In this document: positions 7,330 to 13,136 of the stretch, piece by piece
Layout: every line of letters begins with the position of its first letter
How positions within the stretch are numbered: the stretch's first letter is position 1
NCBI GenBank assembly: GCA_910578745.1
Contig: CAJTSN010000014.1
Location: forward strand, 14,363 to 28,363
Direction: 5' to 3'
Length of the DNA stretch: 14,001 bases
From: an uncultured Bacilli bacterium
GTDB lineage: Bacteria > Bacillota_I > Bacilli_A > RF39 > UBA660
Program-made: the position numbers and the translations under genes
Notes under the pieces: generated by a model
The model's database searches: none
The model's input: the letters and a program-made list of their open reading frames with translations, nothing else
Told to the model about the DNA's origin: nothing

Positions 7330-7797
7330 ATGTTAAAGAAAATGAAGAAAAGATTACAATTATTTGCAGCTACATTAGGAGTTACAATTACAACTTTAGG
7401 ATGTGGAGCAAAAGAAAGTACGACTAAAAACTATATTCTTGAAGGAATACTTTTAGATAAATGTGTTGTAGCCGAGATTGATGGAGATGTCTCTGTCCTT
7501 CGACCTAATTCTTCACGTAATAACGCTAGTTCTGCCAAGGAGAGTGATATCAATGAACATATTCATTACTTTGATATCACAAATGGAGAGACCATAACAG
7601 ATGAGCAAAAGTGCTTAAATTATCATGTTAATAAGAAAGATTCTATAGAAGAGATTGGCAGAATTGATACTTATTTAACGGAAGAAGAATTCGTAAAGGC
7701 AAGTCACAATCAGTTAACAAATGAAGAGATTATTGCTATCTTATATCGAATTAAGGAACAAGTGCAAACAGAGAAAAAAGAATACGTTAAAAAATAA
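7330..7797 (+). CDS. Small exported protein, possible lipoprotein, function unknown
   Basis: 155 residues. The N-terminus has a basic stretch (2-8) and a hydrophobic core (11-23) ending in T-L-G-C-G. Cys25 could be lipidated, but the residues before it (T-L-G) do not fit the standard lipobox well, so a plain signal peptide or membrane anchor is also possible. The mature part is polar, has two more Cys (45, 95) and a Glu-rich helical end. A segment H-I-H-Y-F-D-I-T-N-G-E-T-I (77-89) followed by C-L-N looks like part of a small beta domain, but I do not recognise the family. I took ATG 7330 because AAGGGGAG ends 5 bases before it; an upstream in-frame TTG at 7294 lies inside ylbL and has none. 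It has its own promoter and a strong terminator, so it is a separate transcription unit. Confidence 0.75.
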   Translation: MLKKMKKRLQLFAATLGVTITTLGCGAKESTTKNYILEGILLDKCVVAEIDGDVSVLRPNSSRNNASSAKESDINEHIHYFDITNGETITDEQKCLNYHVNKKDSIEEIGRIDTYLTEEEFVKASHNQLTNEEIIAILYRIKEQVQTEKKEYVKK

Positions 7798-7816
7798 GGG
7801 CTAAAACCCTTATTTT
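7791..7816. terminator. Bidirectional terminator between the exported protein and transglutaminase-like genes
   Basis: A perfect 10-bp stem (AAAATAAGGG with CCCTTATTTT, loop CTAAAA), with three G-C pairs at the loop end and A/T tracts on both sides. It covers the stop codons of both convergent genes. Confidence 0.85.
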
Positions 7817-8724
7817 GTTTCTAAATAAACTTTTTCATTGAAATTGTGTTGCTCTCTATCCAAATTTCTAAGCGTCGTTGTATCAATTAAAAAGAACTTA
7901 TGGGTCAAAATGCTTTCTCCTGTTGAAGTAATTGGATCATCCCATGTTAAATCTAAGTGTTTCCATGCTCCATTAATATAAACCAGATTCCAAATATGAT
8001 TTTCTGAAGAAATGCGATAATTTGGAATATTCATTTTTTCTAAAAATAGAGCCATTGCATCTGTATAACCTCCACATAAAGCTTTTCCTGCTAAAAGGGG
8101 ACCATAAGCCATATTGCTTTTATATTTATAGGCATTTGGATTTTGTGGATCTAATTCTTTTTTTGTATCATACACGGTTTGACGAATAATATAGTCATGT
8201 ATTTTTTTAATCTTATCATAGTCACTCATTGAATCCGTGATGAGTTCTTTATAAATCTCATTTATTTTTCTATCAATTTCTGTAATATCACTTGTAGTAT
8301 ATTGATGGGTTACATGGATTGTAATTTTATTAAAATTATTGATACTAATAGAGATTGTTTCATACGTATTATATGGATGGACAAAATTATTGATATTGGA
8401 TAGAAGTTCAGCATCTCTAGCAATCGCATTCACATCATTTCCACAATCATAATCATCACTACAATAAAAGGAGAAAGAGTCCCATCCTGCATTTAATATT
8501 GTATAAATAATATTTAAGATTTCTTCTTTGTTTTTTGGATAAAAATCCTTTGTTTCTTGTACATAGGAAAAAGCATAATCCTTATGATAAGAAGTAACCT
8601 CAGGAACAACAATTTCTTTTTTAAAGACAAAATTTGTATATAAATAAGTGGCGATCGGTTCTTTATAATAGATAATTCCAGCACATATACATAAAATGAC
8701 TATATATTTAAGAACCTTTTTCAT
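7810..8724 (-). CDS. Membrane-anchored transglutaminase-like (Cys-His-Asp) protein
   Basis: Transglutaminase-fold proteins of bacteria act as amidases, proteases or crosslinkers, often at the cell surface. Here an N-terminal hydrophobic helix (about 5-20) anchors or exports the protein. The catalytic triad is clear: Cys217 in G-K-A-L-C-G-G-Y, His243 in E-N-H-I-W-N-L-V and Asp258 in H-L-D-L-T-W-D-D. The K-I-K-K-I-H-D-Y-I helix (171-179) before the Cys is usual for the family. A Cys pair (88, 94) lies in the N-terminal accessory part. The 304 residues fit a complete protein. The substrate is unknown; cell-wall or spore-coat crosslinking or peptide processing are possible but unsupported. The ATG has GGTGATGG directly upstream. 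It lies downstream of rpsT on the same strand, but a terminator and a TATAAT box separate them. Confidence 0.88.
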   Translation of the reverse strand: MKKVLKYIVILCICAGIIYYKEPIATYLYTNFVFKKEIVVPEVTSYHKDYAFSYVQETKDFYPKNKEEILNIIYTILNAGWDSFSFYCSDDYDCGNDVNAIARDAELLSNINNFVHPYNTYETISISINNFNKITIHVTHQYTTSDITEIDRKINEIYKELITDSMSDYDKIKKIHDYIIRQTVYDTKKELDPQNPNAYKYKSNMAYGPLLAGKALCGGYTDAMALFLEKMNIPNYRISSENHIWNLVYINGAWKHLDLTWDDPITSTGESILTHKFFLIDTTTLRNLDREQHNFNEKVYLETK

Positions 8725-8739
8725 ACCATCACCAAAACT

Positions 8740-8748
8740 ATTATATCA
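8740..8748 (-). promoter_or_regulatory. Extended -10 promoter for the transglutaminase-like gene
   Basis: Minus strand TGATATAAT (8748-8740) is a consensus extended -10. No good -35 is visible; that position falls in the T tract of the rpsT terminator. The predicted start lies 8-10 bases before the ATG, directly at the ribosome binding site. Confidence 0.5.
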
Positions 8749-8756
8749 AATAATAG

Positions 8757-8780
8757 AAAAAAAAGAAGTAGTTTTACTTC
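8757..8780 (-). terminator. rpsT terminator
   Basis: On the minus strand a 6-bp stem (GAAGTA with TACTTC, 4-base loop) is followed by eight T. It begins at the rpsT stop codon. Confidence 0.7.
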
Positions 8781-9037
8781 ATTTCATTTACTTTTTTTGT
8801 AAATCTTGATTTGTGACGTGCTACAAAATTGCTTGTAACAACTCCTTTTGTTGCAGCTTTATCTAATCGGTTATAAACAACTTGTAAGTCTGCTTTTGCT
8901 TTTTCGTCATCCTTTGAAGCGATTGCCTTTTCTAAATTTTTCATTGCCGTTTTTAAACTTGCTTTATAAATATTATTTGCTTTGTTCTTTTTCTCTTGTA
9001 CAATGACAGCTTTCTTTGCATTCTTAATATTTGGCAC
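8774..9037 (-). CDS. rpsT: 30S ribosomal protein S20
   Basis: S20 binds 16S rRNA early in 30S assembly. The 87-residue, Lys/Ala-rich helical protein has the usual start P-N-I-K-N-A-K-K, the 'N-K-A...L-K-T-A-M-K' central helix and the K-G-V-V-T...A-R-H-K-S-R-F conserved end. The start is GTG (9037-9035), giving the standard P-N-I N-terminus. An out-of-frame ATG overlaps it (9039-9037, sequence ATGTG), and the GGAGG box is 7 bases from the GTG and 5 from that ATG. Non-AUG starts are known for S20; in E. coli the start is UUG and is linked to autoregulation. It has its own sigma-A promoter and terminator and is divergent from gpr, an arrangement also known in Bacillus. Confidence 0.97.
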   Translation of the reverse strand: MPNIKNAKKAVIVQEKKNKANNIYKASLKTAMKNLEKAIASKDDEKAKADLQVVYNRLDKAATKGVVTSNFVARHKSRFTKKVNEMK

Positions 9038-9067
9038 ATTTTCACCTCCATGTCACTTGCTTTATCT

Positions 9068-9096
9068 ATTTTAACAAACTTTTTTAGAAAATGCAA
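9068..9096 (-). promoter_or_regulatory. Sigma-A promoter of rpsT
   Basis: On the minus strand TTGCAT (9096-9091), a 17-base spacer and TAAAAT (9073-9068), with an extended -10 TG one base upstream (TGTTAAAAT). This is a strong promoter, fitting a ribosomal protein gene; the start is near 9061. Confidence 0.8.
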
Positions 9097-9140
9097 ATAA
9101 AACCGTCCATTCTGGTAAAAAATAGTAATGGTGATCTATT

Positions 9141-10142
9141 TTGAGGGAAATTGATTTAAAAAATTTTAAAATTAGAACGGATTTAATTACAGAATCTGTT
9201 TGCAACTTCAAGAAAGAAGAAGTCGAAGAAGGAATTTGGGTCAGTATGGTTTCCTTAGACGAGGAAAAAGCAGAAACTTGTTTCAAAAAACCGGGAACTT
9301 ATACGACAATTGAATTTACAGATATAACAGATATGGATAATTTTATAAGGGTAAAAAACGTATTAAAGTCTCATTTAAAATCGTTTATAAAGGGTGAGAA
9401 AACATTATTAATAGGGCTTGGAAATCAAAAATCAACACCAGATATTCTCGGTCCTAAAACGATCGATGAAATCGTGGTTACAAGTTACTTAGAAGCTTTT
9501 GGACCTTTAGAAGAAGGGTTTTCAAGTACAGCTATCTTTAAACCGGGAGTAACGGGGGAGACCGGATTAGAGACAAGTCAAGTATTGAAAAGTATTGTCG
9601 AAAGTTTTAAGCCCAAACAAGTGATTGTCATTGATGCCTTAGCCAGTAAATCTTTAGAACGTGTTTGCAAGACCATTCAAATTACAGATACAGGCATCGA
9701 ACCAGGGAGTGGGGTTGGAAATAAGCGAACAGAGATTAGTTCTAATACATTAGGGGTTCCTACATTAGCGATTGGAATTCCAACCGTTGTAGATGCAGTC
9801 AGTGTTGTCAGTGATACCATTACTTATTTGATGAAGCAATACTCCTTTCAAAAAACGTTTTTAAAAACCAAAAAAAGCCGATTGGTACCATCGAGTCAAA
9901 TGAATTATTTAAAAGAAGAAGTTGAAATTACAAGAGAAGATAAAGAGAAAGTTCTTGGTATGTTAGGTGCATTAGAAGAAGAGGAAGTAAAAGAACTCTT
10001 TACAGAAGTATTGACACCGATTGGTTATAATTTAATGGTAACCCCAAAAGAAATTGATTTTACAGTTGATAAATTAGCGCATTTATTAGCCACTTCTTTA
10101 AATGAAATTCTACATCCTAAATTAGAGGGAAAAAAAGAATAA
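9141..10142 (+). CDS. gpr: Germination protease GPR (spore protease)
   Basis: GPR is an aspartic-type endopeptidase (family M63/A25). It is made as a zymogen in the forespore and cuts small acid-soluble spore proteins at germination. The N-terminal R-T-D-L (12-15) marks the propeptide region. The active-site segment G-L-G-N-Q-K-S-T-P-D-I-L-G-P (92-105) contains Asp101, and V-I-V-I-D-A-L (161-167) contains Asp165; they correspond to Asp127 and Asp193 of the Bacillus megaterium enzyme. F-K-P-G-V-T-G-E-T-G (133-142) and P-G-S-G-V-G-N-K-R (188-196) are also conserved. The 333 residues are slightly short of the usual 370, mostly in the N-terminal region. The start is TTG with GGTGAT 5 bases upstream; the nearby ATG at 9128 is out of frame. 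In Bacillus gpr is followed by spoIIP; here it is followed by a different protein. Confidence 0.96.
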   Translation: MREIDLKNFKIRTDLITESVCNFKKEEVEEGIWVSMVSLDEEKAETCFKKPGTYTTIEFTDITDMDNFIRVKNVLKSHLKSFIKGEKTLLIGLGNQKSTPDILGPKTIDEIVVTSYLEAFGPLEEGFSSTAIFKPGVTGETGLETSQVLKSIVESFKPKQVIVIDALASKSLERVCKTIQITDTGIEPGSGVGNKRTEISSNTLGVPTLAIGIPTVVDAVSVVSDTITYLMKQYSFQKTFLKTKKSRLVPSSQMNYLKEEVEITREDKEKVLGMLGALEEEEVKELFTEVLTPIGYNLMVTPKEIDFTVDKLAHLLATSLNEILHPKLEGKKE

Positions 10143-10274
10143 ACTTTTAAAAAAACGTAAAAAGGTGTAAAAATAGAAAAAAGGTATTTTAAAAAGACAA
10201 AAAATAAGGTACATTTATGATAAGAGAAATGATTTTCCATTCTTTTAGGATTACAAAATAGAAAGGTTTTGGTT

Positions 10275-11264
10275 ATGGAAGTAAGAAATTGGCAAAACGT
10301 AAATCAAATAGACAACTATAAAAAGCTGCTAGAAGGGTATCGCTTTCGTATTTATAAAGCAAAAGCAGTGGAGGAACAAGTCGCACTTTTAAAAGAGGTG
10401 TATCAAATTGTAAAAGAAATATCTAAAAAAATGTACAAAGAAGGGCAAGGTTTTTCAAAACAATATTATTCCATTCTTCAACTTGTATTAAGTATCGAAG
10501 ATAATGTGAAACAGGCATATATTCTAGATGTAAAACCAAGTTATGGATATAAAAAGAAAAAAGAAAATACGCCATCAAATGAAACTATCGTACAATCCAT
10601 TGCTGATACCATTCGGGTGATTCTTTGTCGCAAACTGAATCAAAAACATGGTTCTACCAATCGAACGTTTGAATCTTTCGATTTGCAAGGGTATTGTCCA
10701 GCTTCGGCTTCTATGGTAAAGCAAATGGGGGATGCTCTTTCCATTCAAACGACAAAAATAACGATCGAACCCGGATTTTTAAAAGATTCGCCTCTTTTTA
10801 ATCAACGGAAGAAACATTGCTTGAATCTTGTTAAAGTAAATGAAGAACTCTATTTAGTCGATTGTACCTACCATCAATTCTTTTTACAAAAAGACTGCTT
10901 AATCGAACGCCTCGGTATTCCTATGTTATCGGGATGTGCCCCCGGGACGTTTATGTTGATGGATGAAACACGAAAAAAAGTGGCAGAGAAAATTTTAAAA
11001 GATGGTTGGATTAAAGCGACTCCAGAAGTAATAAAAGCGTATATGGATGGATTTGCACTTTCTTTTCGAAATGGTCTTTATTATGAAGAAACAAGCGATT
11101 TTTCTTATACGACCAGTTATACGGCCGAGGATTATATTCGTTTTTTATTTCAAGAGGAAAGTCAGTTGCACTATGAAAAAGAATCCTATTTAGGATTTCA
11201 AAGTAAACCTTTACTAGACATTCATCTGTCTTTTCATCCAGAGACTTTAAAAAGTATTAAATAA
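10275..11264 (+). CDS. Unrecognised protein with a transglutaminase/papain-like Cys-His-Asp arrangement
   Basis: I do not recognise a named family. The 329-residue product has no signal peptide or membrane segment, so it is probably cytoplasmic. Residues 1-120 look helical and basic. A cysteine-protease-like core follows: Cys141 in L-Q-G-Y-C-P-A-S-A, His181 in K-K-H-C-L-N-L-V and Asp196 in L-Y-L-V-D-C-T-Y-H. The order and the hydrophobic strand after His fit a transglutaminase or NlpC/papain-type fold, a possible enzyme acting on peptides or amide bonds. Residues 215-329 hold a second, unassigned part (G-C-A-P-G-T-F). I chose ATG 10275 (AAGG 8 bases upstream) over TTG 10269. It sits between gpr and spoIIM on the same strand, 132 bases after gpr, where Bacillus has spoIIP. 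A sporulation role is inferred from position only. A hairpin follows it. Confidence 0.75.
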   Translation: MEVRNWQNVNQIDNYKKLLEGYRFRIYKAKAVEEQVALLKEVYQIVKEISKKMYKEGQGFSKQYYSILQLVLSIEDNVKQAYILDVKPSYGYKKKKENTPSNETIVQSIADTIRVILCRKLNQKHGSTNRTFESFDLQGYCPASASMVKQMGDALSIQTTKITIEPGFLKDSPLFNQRKKHCLNLVKVNEELYLVDCTYHQFFLQKDCLIERLGIPMLSGCAPGTFMLMDETRKKVAEKILKDGWIKATPEVIKAYMDGFALSFRNGLYYEETSDFSYTTSYTAEDYIRFLFQEESQLHYEKESYLGFQSKPLLDIHLSFHPETLKSIK

Positions 11265-11267
11265 TAG

Positions 11268-11294
11268 AAAAAAGTGCTTTTGAAACACTTTTTT
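11268..11294. terminator. Bidirectional terminator after the C-H-D gene
   Basis: A 9-bp stem (AAAAAAGTG with CACTTTTTT, 9-base loop) with A and T tracts serves the forward gene ending at 11264 and the 34-residue minus-strand gene whose stop codon begins at its last base. Confidence 0.75.
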
Positions 11295-11398
11295 TAAATC
11301 ATAAAAAAGGTAGCTGCATAATAAAAAATCACAACAATTAGTAAGATTAGGGCACAAATTTGTTGTGGATTTATTTTCTTTTTTTTCTTCTTACTCAT
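11294..11398 (-). CDS. 34-residue single-span membrane protein
   Basis: A very short gene that standard length cut-offs would miss. The product starts M-S then six Lys, then I-N-P-Q-Q, and continues as one uninterrupted hydrophobic helix (about 14-34) rich in Ile, Leu, Val, Phe and Tyr: a positively charged cytoplasmic end and a single membrane span. Support: AGGTGA 4-5 bases before the ATG, a TATAAT box at the right distance, and a stop codon meeting a bidirectional terminator. The layout recalls small membrane proteins such as the DUF4044 class, but the match is by form only. It is divergent from spoIIM and convergent with the C-H-D gene. The function is unknown; small proteins of this type often modulate larger membrane complexes (inference). 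Confidence 0.6.
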   Translation of the reverse strand: MSKKKKKKINPQQICALILLIVVIFYYAATFFMI

Positions 11399-11419
11399 CC
11401 TCTCACCTCGTATAAAACT

Positions 11420-11425
11420 ATTATA
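11420..11425 (-). promoter_or_regulatory. -10 box for the 34-residue protein
   Basis: Consensus TATAAT on the minus strand, 22 bases before the ATG, giving a leader of about 15 bases that contains the ribosome binding site. The -35 is not convincing. Confidence 0.45.
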
Positions 11426-11444
11426 ACGCATTTTTTTAAAATAT

Positions 11445-11474
11445 GGAATATTTGGAAGAAAACTTACATATGGT
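11445..11474 (+). promoter_or_regulatory. Sigma-E-type promoter for spoIIM
   Basis: GGAATATT (11445-11452) is an exact match to the sigma-E -35 pattern GKMATATT. After 14 bases comes CATATGGT (11467-11474), which fits the -10 CATACAnT in CATA and the last T. The start would fall near 11481, at the ribosome binding site. spoIIM is sigma-E-dependent in Bacillus. Confidence 0.55.
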
Positions 11475-11490
11475 TTATTAGAGGTGGCCT

Positions 11491-12117
11491 ATGAAAGAAA
11501 TAAAACGTATTTTAAAAGTAAAAAGTAAACGAAATAAGAAGCTACTATTTTTTCTGTTTGGACTAGCCCTTATTGGTGTAGTATCTGGTAGTCTTTTTTT
11601 AACCTTTATTCACAAAACAGACCAGGAATTAGTGAAAGAATATATCACTTCTTTTATGACAAGTATCAAAGAAGGAAAATTAAACTATTTCGATGCTTTC
11701 AAAAATACATGTGTATCGAATCTTGTTTATATTCTTATTCTGTTTATCCTTAGTTTATCGATTATTGGTATTCCTTTTGTTTTATTTTTATACTTTGTAA
11801 AAAGCTTTATGATTGGTTTTTCCATTTCTTCTTTTGTATTTACATATGGCTTTAAAGGAACTTTATTCAGTCTTTTCTATATCATTCCCCATTTTATTAA
11901 TTTCATTTTTTACTCTATTTTTTTGATTTATGCGATGAAAATCTCTTATTTATTAATTACATCTCTCTTTGGGAAAAAAGAAGTTTCTTTAAAAAAGCCA
12001 ATTAGTAATTATATTACTTATACATGCCTTTTACTCCTTCTTCTTTTATTTACTTCTCTTTTAGAGAGTGTATGTGTTCCTTTTCTTTTAAAACAATTCT
12101 TATTTTTATTAAAATAG
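11491..12117 (+). CDS. spoIIM: Stage II sporulation protein M
   Basis: SpoIIM is the membrane anchor of the SpoIID-SpoIIM-SpoIIP peptidoglycan-degrading complex that drives engulfment of the forespore by the mother cell. The 208 residues hold about five hydrophobic segments (about 19-40, 76-98, 100-118, 124-148, 176-200). The family core is visible: L-S-I-I-G-I-P-F-V-L-F (89-99), F-V-K-S-F-M-I-G-F (102-110), Y-G-F-K-G-T-L-F-S (119-127) and I-I-P-H-F-I-N (131-137). The basic N-terminus is cytoplasmic. Length agrees with Bacillus SpoIIM (about 215). The ribosome binding site is GAGGTGG, 3-4 bases from the ATG. SpoIID and SpoIIP are not in the window. Its 3' end is 5 bases from the convergent glycosylase gene. 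Confidence 0.9.
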   Translation: MKEIKRILKVKSKRNKKLLFFLFGLALIGVVSGSLFLTFIHKTDQELVKEYITSFMTSIKEGKLNYFDAFKNTCVSNLVYILILFILSLSIIGIPFVLFLYFVKSFMIGFSISSFVFTYGFKGTLFSLFYIIPHFINFIFYSIFLIYAMKISYLLITSLFGKKEVSLKKPISNYITYTCLLLLLLLFTSLLESVCVPFLLKQFLFLLK

Positions 12118-12162
12118 GAAGCTTATCCCGTAAATTTTCGAATTTGCTCATAAGCTTCTTTT
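12118..12162 (+). terminator. Possible spoIIM terminator inside the end of the glycosylase gene
   Basis: A perfect 9-bp inverted repeat (GAAGCTTAT / ATAAGCTTC) with a 23-base loop, followed by TTTT. The long loop makes it less certain. It lies over the last codons of the convergent gene. Confidence 0.4.
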
Positions 12163-12614
12163 AGTTTTTCATCGACTCCTTTTGGACAGTACAAAGGAGA
12201 AGTGCTAGGTAGAGGAATGGCTTTTATTTTCGTAGAAGGGTAGATGTATTTTTTGTATAATGTTTCTGCTTTTTTTCCTGTTGTAAAAATAGTTTTTATT
12301 TTTGATTTTTGTAAAATAGGAAGTAAGTCATTACAAACCGGATTTTGAATAGAAGCATCACTGGAATTGGAAATATCGCAACTTTTTAAAACATCAAAAA
12401 GGGCAATTTGGTGTTTTTTTAAAAAAGCTATTTTTTCTTCCTTGCTAGAACCGATTTTTTCTTGATAGACCGCTTGTAATGTTTTCCAAAATCGATTTTG
12501 GGGGTGAGCATAATAAAACCCGAGTTTTCTTGAAGTTACTGAAGGCATACTTCCTAAAATAAGAACTTTAGAGTCTTTTGTGTAAAATGGCTCTAGACTA
12601 TGGTTGACAATCAT
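12123..12614 (-). CDS. DNA-deoxyinosine/uracil glycosylase (UDG family 6 type)
   Basis: A base-excision repair enzyme that removes deaminated bases (hypoxanthine, in relatives also uracil) from DNA. The 163-residue protein has the single-domain UDG fold. I-L-G-S-M-P-S (19-25) and Y-A-H-P-Q-N-R-F-W (35-43) form the first active-site motif, with Asn40 as the likely key residue. L-P-S-T-S-P (135-140) is the minor-groove-binding motif. A-L-F-D-V-L (71-76) and T-T-G-K-K-A (111-116) fit the conserved strand-loop segments. I base the hypoxanthine assignment on the G-S-M-P-S/H-P-Q-N-R-F-W combination; substrate range cannot be read from sequence. AAAGGAGG lies 6 bases before the ATG, and a consensus sigma-A promoter is upstream, so expression is probably constitutive. 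It is divergent from nfeD. Confidence 0.9.
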   Translation of the reverse strand: MIVNHSLEPFYTKDSKVLILGSMPSVTSRKLGFYYAHPQNRFWKTLQAVYQEKIGSSKEEKIAFLKKHQIALFDVLKSCDISNSSDASIQNPVCNDLLPILQKSKIKTIFTTGKKAETLYKKYIYPSTKIKAIPLPSTSPLYCPKGVDEKLKEAYEQIRKFTG

Positions 12615-12637
12615 AAAGAACCTCCTTTTTTAAAAGT

Positions 12638-12667
12638 ATTATAAATTAGGACTAAATCTCTTGTCAA
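12638..12667 (-). promoter_or_regulatory. Sigma-A promoter of the glycosylase gene
   Basis: On the minus strand TTGACA (12667-12662), an 18-base spacer and TATAAT (12643-12638): both hexamers are full consensus. Confidence 0.8.
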
Positions 12668-12689
12668 TTGCATAAAAAAATAGTATAGT
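12661..12689 (+). promoter_or_regulatory. Sigma-A promoter of the nfeD-SPFH operon
   Basis: TTGTCA (12661-12666), a 17-base spacer and TATAGT (12684-12689), 21 bases before the ATG. Its -35 occupies the same bases as the -35 of the divergent glycosylase promoter. Confidence 0.75.
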
Positions 12690-12710
12690 ATGTTTAAAAG
12701 AGGTGAAGTT

Positions 12711-13136
12711 ATGGAATTATGGATGCTTTGGTTAATTCTTGTGTTCTTCTTGATCGTTTTAGAAGCTTGTACCGTGAATTTAGTATCCATTTGGTTTATC
12801 ATTAGTGGAATTGTATCTTTATTTGTTTCTATTTTCTGTGATGATTTTCTTATCCAATTTGCGATATTTGTCTTATTAGGTCTCTTTCTATTATTGACAA
12901 CTCGTAAATTCTTAAAGCGCTATATAAAGCCAAATAAAGAAAAAACCAATCTAGATCGTATCTTAGGAGAGGTCGCTATCGTAACAGAAGAGATTTTAAA
13001 AAATGCGGTTGGTGAAGTAAAAGTAGATGGAAAGCGATGGAGTGCGATTGCAAAGGAAGAGATACAAGTAGGAGAAGAGGTTATTGTTGAGAAAATCGAT
13101 GGTGTGAAATTAATTGTTAGAAAGAAGGAGAAGTAA
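12711..13136 (+). CDS. NfeD-family membrane protein (short form)
   Basis: Short NfeD proteins are partners of SPFH/stomatin proteins in bacterial membrane microdomains. The 141 residues give two to three hydrophobic helices (about 4-26, 27-45, 47-65) followed by a cytoplasmic OB-fold domain (about 80-141) with I-L-G-E-V-A-I-V, G-E-V-K-V-D-G-K-R-W-S-A-I and the G-E-E-V-I-V ending typical of the family. The ClpP-like protease part of long NfeD is absent. I chose ATG 12711 (AGAGGTGA 4-5 bases upstream); an in-frame ATG at 12690 starts at the edge of the -10 box and lacks a ribosome binding site. The stop codon TAA directly adjoins the next ATG, so the pair is translationally coupled. Confidence 0.88.
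   Translation: MELWMLWLILVFFLIVLEACTVNLVSIWFIISGIVSLFVSIFCDDFLIQFAIFVLLGLFLLLTTRKFLKRYIKPNKEKTNLDRILGEVAIVTEEILKNAVGEVKVDGKRWSAIAKEEIQVGEEVIVEKIDGVKLIVRKKEK

Noticed and set aside
9086..9114. Sigma-G promoter for gpr
   Set aside because: CATTCTG at 9108-9114 is near the -10 pattern CATnnTA, but the expected -35 at 16-18 bases is only AGAAA/GAAAA. Too weak to call although sigma-G control of gpr is expected.
9071..9286. Minus-strand frame opposite the start of gpr
   Set aside because: Overlaps conserved gpr N-terminus and would be entered from inside gpr; no promoter or ribosome binding site.
10025..10240. Minus-strand frame over the end of gpr and the following gap
   Set aside because: Mostly antisense to gpr; Phe-rich composition from A-rich DNA; no supporting signals. 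The gap 10143-10274 itself shows no terminator, promoter or gene I can support.
12611..12802. Minus-strand frame across the glycosylase-nfeD promoter region
   Set aside because: Covers two good promoters and the nfeD start; no ribosome binding site.
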